Source of the DNA: CAYSCW01 sp964429795
GTDB lineage: Bacteria > Acidobacteriota > Aminicenantia > Aminicenantales > Aminicenantaceae
Assembly: GCA_964429795.1 (NCBI GenBank)
Contig: CAYSCW010000010.1
Location: 15,803 to 79,802, forward strand
Direction: 5' to 3'
DNA length: 64,000 nucleotides
The translations under genes and the position numbers were made by a program. Below the pieces are notes generated by a model. That model was not told where the DNA came from and made no database searches. It saw only the letters and a program-made list of their open reading frames with translations. This document shows positions 59,070-64,000 of this stretch, piece after piece; positions within the stretch are counted from its first letter, which is position 1, and each line of letters starts with the position of its first letter.

Positions 59070-59480
59070 TCAAATTCGCTTCTCCCCTTTCGAGGGTTTA
59101 GATCGCTTCCAATATATGAGATAGAGAATGCCGCTCAGCAGGAAAGGAAGGCTAAATATTAAAGAAACCCAGTAATCATCGGGAGCCAAAAAAATGAATA
59201 TGGCCGACAGCATTCCGAGACCAGCTATTACTAAAATCGTTCCGCCTATATTCTCACGCCACCAACCAATGCCGCTTCCCACTGCAATGAGTAGGCAATA
59301 GACCGCCATTCCTGTGGTTGAAAGCCTCCACTCTTGAGTCAATCTTCCAGCAGACAGTTCCTCAATCCACTGGCCAACTGCAAAGAGAAGAATAAATCCT
59401 GCCACGACCGAACTGATAACTCGGGCAACATTACGCATTGCCTTTCGTTCATAAGCTCTGGTAATTTCTTCATTTTCCAT
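59070..59480 (-). CDS. small four-helix membrane protein
   Basis: A 136-residue integral membrane protein: a charged N-terminus (MENEEITRAYERKAMRNVARV), four hydrophobic helices (about 19-42, 58-74, 80-97, 105-124) and a basic tail. No recognised enzymatic motif. It lies inside the segment bracketed by the 97-bp inverted repeats together with NTF2-like genes. Function unknown. Confidence 0.6.
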   Translation of the reverse strand: MENEEITRAYERKAMRNVARVISSVVAGFILLFAVGQWIEELSAGRLTQEWRLSTTGMAVYCLLIAVGSGIGWWRENIGGTILVIAGLGMLSAIFIFLAPDDYWVSLIFSLPFLLSGILYLIYWKRSKPSKGEKRI

Positions 59481-59559
59481 GATATCCCTCTTTAAAATGT
59501 CTTATATGCAAAAAGATTAAGTTAGCAATGAGTCAAATGTTGCTCATTCTGGTTATTAC

Positions 59560-59652
59560 TCACTCAAGCTCTGCCATCGCTTCCTTGTCCTGGCAGCCGA
59601 CCATAAAGCATAAAATCAGAGCCAAGGGTAAAATTAAAAGAGCTTTTTTCAT
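59560..59652 (-). pseudogene. truncated lipoprotein leader (NTF2-like family remnant)
   Basis: A 30-residue frame MKKALLILPLALILCFMVGC then QDKEAMAELE and TGA, with AGGGAGGAT ahead of the ATG. It is a complete type II signal peptide (lipobox MVGC) with only ten residues after the acylated Cys. Its style matches the leaders of the neighbouring SnoaL-like lipoproteins, so it is probably the surviving 5' end of one, though a genuine mini-lipoprotein is possible. Confidence 0.5.
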
Positions 59653-59698
59653 GTAATCCTCCCTGTAGTGAGATAGTTATGTAGGTCAGCCTTTGTTG

Positions 59699-60211
59699 TT
59701 ACTCTTTCTCCTGAGGCGGGAAAATCAGCTGTTCACAGCTCCAAATTTCGCAAATCGTTTTCCATGACCCATCCGGCTGTTTTTGATTGATTGCTACAAA
59801 GCTACCGTTAAAATTAAGTGCCTCTCCCCCAGCCTTCGGAGTTTGAATGTCTTTCCAAGTACCACGCACAAATGCAAAGTCTCCACTTATTTTGATATCT
59901 GCAATTACACTATCGGTTTCTTCTGTAAACATGTCGAAACTCTGTTGAAAGTTACCTTGAATAGCTTCCTTCCCGATTAATGGGGGCTCGTTTGGTGGTA
60001 TCCTTACTGCATCATCAGTATAAAGTGACAAAAGCCTGTCCATATCAACAGCGTTATATGCTTCATCCCATGCATCATTTAGATTCTTGTTAGCTTGAAT
60101 ATCAGCCTTAACATTCACAGTAGGTTCCTCTGCCACCTCTTCTCCCTGCTGATAGCTAAAAGCAAAACAAAGCAGAAAGACCAAAGGGATGATTGTGAGT
60201 AGTTTTTTCAT
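59699..60211 (-). CDS. exported SnoaL/NTF2-like (DUF4440-type) protein
   Basis: A 170-residue protein with signal peptide MKKLLTIIPLVFLLCFAFSYQQ (no clear lipobox Cys) and an NTF2-like cone fold (LNDAWDEAYNAVDMDRLLSLYTDDAVRIPPNEPPLIGKEAIQGNF ... DFAFVRGTWKD ... DGSWKTICEIWSCE). Such proteins are small-molecule binding or isomerase-like; the substrate is unknown. The start at 60211 is chosen because GAAGGAGGGAC precedes it and the signal peptide begins there. It is divergent from another NTF2-like gene, with matching operator-like palindromes in both promoters. Confidence 0.75.
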   Translation of the reverse strand: MKKLLTIIPLVFLLCFAFSYQQGEEVAEEPTVNVKADIQANKNLNDAWDEAYNAVDMDRLLSLYTDDAVRIPPNEPPLIGKEAIQGNFQQSFDMFTEETDSVIADIKISGDFAFVRGTWKDIQTPKAGGEALNFNGSFVAINQKQPDGSWKTICEIWSCEQLIFPPQEKE

Positions 60212-60238
60212 TGTCCCTCCTTCAAATGTTATGCTTGA

Positions 60239-60269
60239 ATTAGATATAACTTGACACTGTCTGTCAAGT
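60239..60269 (-). promoter_or_regulatory. promoter plus palindromic operator, minus-strand NTF2-like gene
   Basis: On the minus strand TTGACA (60267-60262), 17-base spacer, TCTAAT (60244-60239). A perfect dyad ACTTGACA-N5-TGTCAAGT covers 60249-60269, overlapping the -35. The same TTGACA-N5-TGTC pattern overlaps the -35 of the divergent promoter. Confidence 0.6.
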
Positions 60270-60350
60270 AAATTGCAGGTCATTCCAATTTAAGGAAATA
60301 TTGGCGTAGAGATTTTTAGTCTCTTTAACCTGGAATAATCAAAACTTGGT

Positions 60351-60379
60351 TTGACATTCATTGTCGAATTAAGTATGTA
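60351..60379 (+). promoter_or_regulatory. promoter plus palindromic operator, plus-strand NTF2-like gene
   Basis: TTGACA (60351-60356), 17-base spacer, TATGTA (60374-60379). TTGACA-N5-TGTCGA at 60351-60367 repeats, with one change, the dyad found in the divergent promoter, pointing to a shared regulator. The leader then contains the 60-bp repeat. Confidence 0.55.
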
Positions 60380-60411
60380 TTAGATACATTTCTCATTGAA
60401 TCACTTTTTTC

Positions 60412-60471
60412 TTTGTGATATAAATCTGGGAGTCGTCGCTAGGGGACAAAATGAATCCAGCAAGGCGGGAA
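60412..60471 (+). repeat. dispersed 60-bp repeat, second copy
   Basis: Matches 39201-39260 at 50 of 60 bases, including TTTGTGATATAA and TGAATCCAGCAAGG. Here the intron-like tail is absent. It forms the leader of the ester cyclase-like gene. Confidence 0.6.
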
Positions 60472-60538
60472 GGATTTTTAATTAAATCAAAAGGAAGAAT
60501 TCTTCTCCCATATCTATAAACAAAAAAGGAGGGATTTT

Positions 60539-61036
60539 ATGAGAAGTAAGATTTCTATTCTTTTGTTGGTAAGCTTTGCCCTGGTTTTTTCTGTCGCGCA
60601 GAGCTCTGCAGAAAAGGCTGAGATTGATTTGAATAAGGTTGCAGATAAAATCGTCAAAGCCTACACAAGTATGGACCCAGTTGCGGTGGCAAATCTTTAC
60701 GCCGAAGATGCTGTCGTTAATGAGGCAGGTGAAGTTATCCAGGGAAGAAAAGCAATCCAGGAGCACATAGAGGGTTTTCTTCGAACTTTTCCAGATTTAA
60801 AATTTGAGTTTCTTACAATTCTACATTCCGGAAACCATATTGCCTTTGAGATGGCTGTGAGTGGTACGAATACAGGACCCATGTTGTCACCTGAAGGAGA
60901 AATTCCACCAACAGGGAAAAAAGTAGAATTTAAAGTTGTTTGGATAGGAAGGATTTCTCCTGATGGCTTGATAGAAGAAGATAGAACTTATTACGATACA
61001 GCAAACGTTATGAGACAATTAGGCTTAATTGAGTAG
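60539..61036 (+). CDS. exported SnoaL-like ester cyclase-family protein
   Basis: A 165-residue protein with signal peptide (MRSKISILLLVSFALVFSVAQSSA) and an NTF2-like fold: DKIVKAYTSMDPVAVANLYAEDAVVNEAGEVIQGRKAIQEHIEGFLRTFPDLKFEFLTI, GNHIAFEMAVSGTNTGP, and GLIEEDRTYYDTANVMRQLGL, the typical C-terminal segment of SnoaL/ester cyclase proteins. AAAAAGGAGGGATTTT precedes the start. It ends 23 bases before the right inverted-repeat arm. Substrate unknown. Confidence 0.8.
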   Translation: MRSKISILLLVSFALVFSVAQSSAEKAEIDLNKVADKIVKAYTSMDPVAVANLYAEDAVVNEAGEVIQGRKAIQEHIEGFLRTFPDLKFEFLTILHSGNHIAFEMAVSGTNTGPMLSPEGEIPPTGKKVEFKVVWIGRISPDGLIEEDRTYYDTANVMRQLGLIE

Positions 61037-61059
61037 CAGAGCTGAGTCTAATGCAATAG

Positions 61060-61156
61060 CTCGGCATGGAGCTGAAGCCGAAGGAGGGAGAATAGATTTT
61101 CCTTACTGAGTTGAACTTGACTTGACGCTCAGTGTCTATTGAAGCGCTTGTCAGAC
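61060..61156 (+). repeat. 97-bp inverted repeat, right arm
   Basis: Reverse complement of 58956-59052 with one mismatch. It begins 23 bases after the ester cyclase stop. With the left arm it encloses about 2 kb of NTF2-like and membrane genes. Confidence 0.9.
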
Positions 61157-61252
61157 CACCTATAGATATTAATTGGTACGCCCATCCAAATATCTATAGG
61201 AATTTATCTGAGCTACAAGAGTTGTTAGTTTAAATGTTGTGTGGTTTGTATT

Positions 61253-61624
61253 TTAAAGTGGCTGTGAGGTTATAATGAAAGCATGCTTTATTTTTAATCC
61301 AAAGAAAACACTATCTTTCACCTCAATACTACTATGCTCAGTTTTTATTGCTTTATGAACCGCTTCTAACACTTTATTATTTTTCCTCAATATGATAATT
61401 CTTGATATCAGTTTTAATTCGTCTTTTTTTAATATTGACCGCAACTTTCCTACAATATAAACTAGCGCTTCTTTTTCCTTCTTTTCGAAATCAGGTGAAG
61501 AAATCAACAAATCCCATCTATCTATACTATCTTCACGCAGAAATAAAGCAAATAGAGATAAAGCTCCTTTTTCTTTTGCAATTTTTCTTTCAATCATAAT
61601 TAAACTGTCTATATATTCTTTCAT
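61253..61624 (-). CDS. hypothetical protein of a HEPN-linked pair
   Basis: A 123-residue soluble protein (MKEYIDSLIMIERKIAKEKGALSLFALFLREDSIDRWDLLISSP ... ISRIIILRKNNKVLEAVHKAI). The ALFLRxDxxDxWDLxxSxP and SRIIIL segments are familiar from small proteins encoded next to HEPN-domain genes, probably antitoxin or partner components. It overlaps the upstream HEPN-like frame by four bases, so the two were co-translated. AT-rich, accessory in character. Confidence 0.6.
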   Translation of the reverse strand: MKEYIDSLIMIERKIAKEKGALSLFALFLREDSIDRWDLLISSPDFEKKEKEALVYIVGKLRSILKKDELKLISRIIILRKNNKVLEAVHKAIKTEHSSIEVKDSVFFGLKIKHAFIITSQPL

Positions 61625-61881
61625 AATACTCTCAATAATGTCTTTGAAGACACAAGCATATTCCTTACATCAGTACTTCGTGCAGACCCAACTGGATTAT
61701 AGCGTAACTGAGGGTCCCAACTAGCTACAATTGACCAATCAACCATATAATTAGTTTTTATTTTCTCTTCAACTCCAGATAGCCTTAAAAGGATATCAAG
61801 ATTATGAGTTTTAAGTGATGTTAAAGGTAAAGGATAATCAATCGCCAGTAAAGGTGATGCTATGGCTCCGCCATCGCTCAA
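61621..61881 (-). pseudogene. HEPN-domain protein, N-terminally truncated
   Basis: The 86-residue frame carries the second half of a HEPN domain: LKTHNLDILLRLSG, then DWSIVASWDPQLRYNPVGSARSTDVRNML, with the W-x-(P/E)-x-L-R-Y region of HEPN toxins. The first helices expected in an intact protein of about 130 residues are absent. The ATG near 61881 belongs to sequence unlike HEPN (MSDGGAIASPLLAIDYPLP). The break coincides with the left edge of the recombinase cassette, suggesting disruption by insertion. Confidence 0.6.
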
Positions 61882-61979
61882 TTCAAAGCACTCAGCGATA
61901 TTTCGAGCAGGCTGTGTTTGAGAATGAATCGCTTCAGATGAATGCCCTGATGGGGAAGTATATTTGAGGAGGAAAGAAA

Positions 61980-63827
61980 ATGAACAGACCCGTTAAACCA
62001 GCAAAGAAGGCAATCATCATTTGTCGCGTCTCCACCGAGGAACAGGCGAAAGAGGATCACCTCTCGCTAGATGTTCAGAGGAAAGCTCTCATGCAGTATT
62101 TTAAATCTGGTGGTCTCTTCAATACTCTAACAGAGTTAACCGATGAACCACAGATGATTGTGGAAAGCGCCAGCAGAGGAAAAAGAACAAAATTCCTGAA
62201 AACTATAAACTTCATAAAGGAAAGTAAGGAACCAACGGCGATTCTCATTTACAATGTGGCGAGATTACAGCGGCGGTGGGATGAGTTCGTGCTACTGGAT
62301 GATTGGAGAAAAGAAGGCAAGTGCGAGATTCATTTCCTGAATCCAAATTTTGTGGTACATCAGCAGAGCCGATTCTACGAATCACAGCAATGGGAGATGC
62401 AAGTGATGATGGCAAGAAACGTCGCAGGAATGATCTCCGAGAGAGTAAAGGACTCAATCAGAGAGCGATTGGAGAGAAAAATATTTCCAGGCTACACTCC
62501 TATTGGTTATCTCAATGTGAAGGAGGAGAGCAAAGACAACCCAGGTGAATTTGTGAAGCGAATTGTTGTAGATAAAGAGAGAGCCCCATTTGTTCAGAAG
62601 GCTTTTAGACTCTACGCCACAGGCAAGTACTCAATCGAGAGCTTATCCAAAGCATTGAATAGTGGTAAGAAGAAGTTCCTACAAAAGGCAAAACGGAAAA
62701 GAATCGGTGGAAAATTGGTAAAACAAGACCCAAAACTCGTGACGTATGGTGATCTGAGAGCAATACTCAATCAACGCTTTTACACAGGCGAGTTTGAGTG
62801 GAAGAATCCAGACACTCATGAGCGACAGGTTTATCAGGGCTCATACCAGCCACTCATTTCTAAGAAGCTTTATGAGACGGTTCAAAAGGTGTTGAAATCT
62901 CGTTATACTAAGGCGCAGGGGTTTAAGGAGAATCGTTTCAAATTCCAAAAGCTGATTAAATGCAAAATCTGTGGTTGCTATCTAACGGGTGAGGAATACT
63001 CCAGAACCTATAAGGATAAAACCAAAGGACAAGCAGAACAGGTTTACTATCATTGCACATCGGGTAAGGCGCTCACGGATTCGAGTTTTTATGAGAGGAA
63101 TTTTGGTACTAAGAAATGCCCCTCCGACTGGTGGAAAGAAGAGGAAGTTGAGCAGATTGTTCTGGTACAGCTAGAAACACTTGATTACGGTGACGAGGTG
63201 TTCCAGTTGATAAGGCAGCAAATCGAAAGAGATTACTCGGAGAGGACAGAGGCTGTGGATGCAGAGATAAAAGCCCTCCAAGCAGAGATCAATCAGAAGG
63301 AGAATTTGATAAAAAGGTATATTGATGCTTTTGTGATGGTGGTGGAGGAAGAAGATAGAAATGAAATGAAAAAGAGATGGGAAGAGCTTAAAACCGAAAG
63401 AGACTCACTCAGAGAGGAACTCGAGGATTTGGAGAAGGCAAAGAACGCTGATAGCGATGAGGTCATCGAACAGTTGATCGTTTGCTTTAATTTAAAGGAG
63501 CAGTATCTATCGTTGAAAAACAGCCCTGAGAAGCAGAGAGAGTTGCTGATGCTGGTGTTCTCGGACATCACAGCATATAGGAAGAAGCAAAAGATAGGTA
63601 GAAAGAAGAAGAAAACGACAGCAGGTGGTCATATCAAATTTGAGTGGAACGAACCGTTTAGAACAATTGCAGAGATCAACTGGGAGGATATGTATCAGCA
63701 TTTGAAAAAACATCCAAGCAAAAAGTTTTCTATAGAAAGGCCAAAAAAGAGAGTTCGTAAAGGTATTACCCCAAGAGAGAAGAAAGTTTCTATAGCCAAG
63801 GAGATGGAAGCATCCCCATTTCCGTGA
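61980..63827 (+). CDS. large serine recombinase
   Basis: A 615-residue site-specific recombinase. The resolvase/invertase catalytic domain has nucleophile Ser18 in IICRVSTEEQ, then VARLQRRWDEF and ERVKDSIRERLERKIFPGYTPIGYL (start of the recombinase domain, about 165-300). A zinc ribbon follows (CKICGCYLTG ... CTS ... KKCPSDW, about 325-385), a long coiled coil (about 410-500) and a basic tail. This is the layout of phage and transposon large serine integrases. GAGGAGGAAAGAAA precedes ATG. A short plus-strand frame ending at 61967 (QRYFEQAVFENESLQMNALMGKYI-like) may be the tail of a former upstream element gene. No other phage gene is visible before the window ends. Confidence 0.92.
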   Translation: MNRPVKPAKKAIIICRVSTEEQAKEDHLSLDVQRKALMQYFKSGGLFNTLTELTDEPQMIVESASRGKRTKFLKTINFIKESKEPTAILIYNVARLQRRWDEFVLLDDWRKEGKCEIHFLNPNFVVHQQSRFYESQQWEMQVMMARNVAGMISERVKDSIRERLERKIFPGYTPIGYLNVKEESKDNPGEFVKRIVVDKERAPFVQKAFRLYATGKYSIESLSKALNSGKKKFLQKAKRKRIGGKLVKQDPKLVTYGDLRAILNQRFYTGEFEWKNPDTHERQVYQGSYQPLISKKLYETVQKVLKSRYTKAQGFKENRFKFQKLIKCKICGCYLTGEEYSRTYKDKTKGQAEQVYYHCTSGKALTDSSFYERNFGTKKCPSDWWKEEEVEQIVLVQLETLDYGDEVFQLIRQQIERDYSERTEAVDAEIKALQAEINQKENLIKRYIDAFVMVVEEEDRNEMKKRWEELKTERDSLREELEDLEKAKNADSDEVIEQLIVCFNLKEQYLSLKNSPEKQRELLMLVFSDITAYRKKQKIGRKKKKTTAGGHIKFEWNEPFRTIAEINWEDMYQHLKKHPSKKFSIERPKKRVRKGITPREKKVSIAKEMEASPFP

Positions 63828-63864
63828 TGCAGTAACAGTCAGGTAAGCTGATTCGTCAGCCCGC

Positions 63865-63889
63865 GGATTTTCCCCAGCGAGGAAAATCC
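63865..63889 (+). terminator. hairpin after recombinase gene
   Basis: GGATTTTCC (63865-63873) and GGAAAATCC (63881-63889) form a 9-bp stem with 7-base loop, followed by TCTTATTCC. Plausible weak terminator 38 bases after the recombinase stop. Confidence 0.45.
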
Positions 63890-63908
63890 TCTTATTCCTC
63901 GGAGCATC

Positions 63909-63973
63909 GGTTCCTGTCCATCCTCGCCAAGACCCTCCCACCCGCCACTATGGGCTTCGGATGGACAGAAACC
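63909..63973 (+). repeat. dispersed palindromic intergenic repeat, copy C
   Basis: GGTTCCTGTCCATCC (63909-63923) and GGATGGACAGAAACC (63959-63973) bracket the core TCGCCAAGACCCTCCCACC then CACTATGGGCTTC, in the same orientation as copy A. It lies downstream of the recombinase gene at the window end. Confidence 0.85.
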
Positions 63974-64000
63974 TTGCCCTCTTGCCTCCGGATGACTTCC

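Noticed and set aside
58956..61156. 97-bp arms as integron attC sites
   Set aside because: The ends GTCTAA and GTCAGAC loosely resemble attC core sites and each follows a gene stop, but the arms do not fold into an attC-like imperfect hairpin along their length and no integron integrase was seen. Kept only as an inverted repeat.
61881..61967. Plus-strand frame ending 13 bases before the recombinase as an independent gene
   Set aside because: Only about 28 codons are open and no start codon with ribosome site was found; treated as a possible remnant only.

Overview
The window looks like a draft or metagenome-derived chromosome segment from a Gram-negative, heterotrophic, probably anaerobic bacterium. 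It contains two 100-N scaffold gaps. Outer-membrane biogenesis is implied by the heptose genes (hldA/hldC/heptosyltransferase), a beta-barrel protein and lipoproteins. The mix of two-component beta-propeller sensors, NTF2-like lipoproteins, a eukaryote-like hexokinase and an archaeal-type HMG-CoA synthase set resembles uncultured lineages such as Candidatus Aminicenantes. That placement is inference; the window has no rRNA or other phylogenetic marker. No CRISPR array, rRNA gene, replication origin or phage structural gene was seen.

Layout. 0-5 kb: a broken GH20 hexosaminidase abutting a broken TPR protein, a eukaryote-type hexokinase (-), then a sodium:solute symporter followed by three tiny membrane proteins. 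5-10 kb: a ferritin-like protein, then a secreted M4 metalloprotease, an SH3/beta-barrel protein and a lipoprotein. 10-17 kb: a giant hybrid sensor kinase with 14 propeller repeats and two receiver domains, tRNA-Gly, an LipM-type octanoyltransferase and an unknown protein. 17-20 kb (-): an ECF sigma/anti-sigma envelope operon with a visible GGAAC/CGTC autoregulatory promoter. 20.4-27.6 kb: seven co-directional genes, namely HMG-CoA synthase, thiolase and DUF35 protein (archaeal type) plus carboxyltransferase, enoyl-CoA hydratase, biotin carboxylase and biotin carrier. They could connect 3-methylcrotonyl-CoA to acetyl-CoA without HMG-CoA lyase. 27.7-30.4 kb: a second ECF sigma/anti-sigma pair with an HtrA-like protein that has lost two of its three catalytic residues. 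30.5-37.2 kb: TrmH-like methylase, heptose/LPS operon (-), a serine hydrolase split by a false gap, and an RlmD-like methylase.

37.4-40.5 kb is an accessory patch around tRNA-Leu: a DUF4143 ATPase with operator-like repeats, an AbiEii-like remnant, a repeat ending in group II intron-like sequence, two unknown small genes and an ester cyclase pseudogene. 40.7-47.2 kb: folD, two dehydrogenases, an MFS transporter behind a structured 5' leader, NIF3 and a receiver protein. 47.3-53.1 kb: a four-gene operon combining a threonine-synthase-like PLP enzyme, a DUF1611 P-loop protein, a PP-loop (MurL-like)/creatininase fusion and an enolase-superfamily dipeptide epimerase. It is the best candidate here for an undescribed glutamate or peptide stereochemistry pathway. 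54-58.8 kb: a GT81-like glycosyltransferase, glgA and glgB. 58.9-61.2 kb: NTF2-like genes bracketed by a 97-bp inverted repeat. 61.2-64 kb: a decayed HEPN module cut off by a large serine recombinase cassette.

A palindromic intergenic repeat of about 65-76 bp occurs three times (31.1, 44.2 and 63.9 kb).
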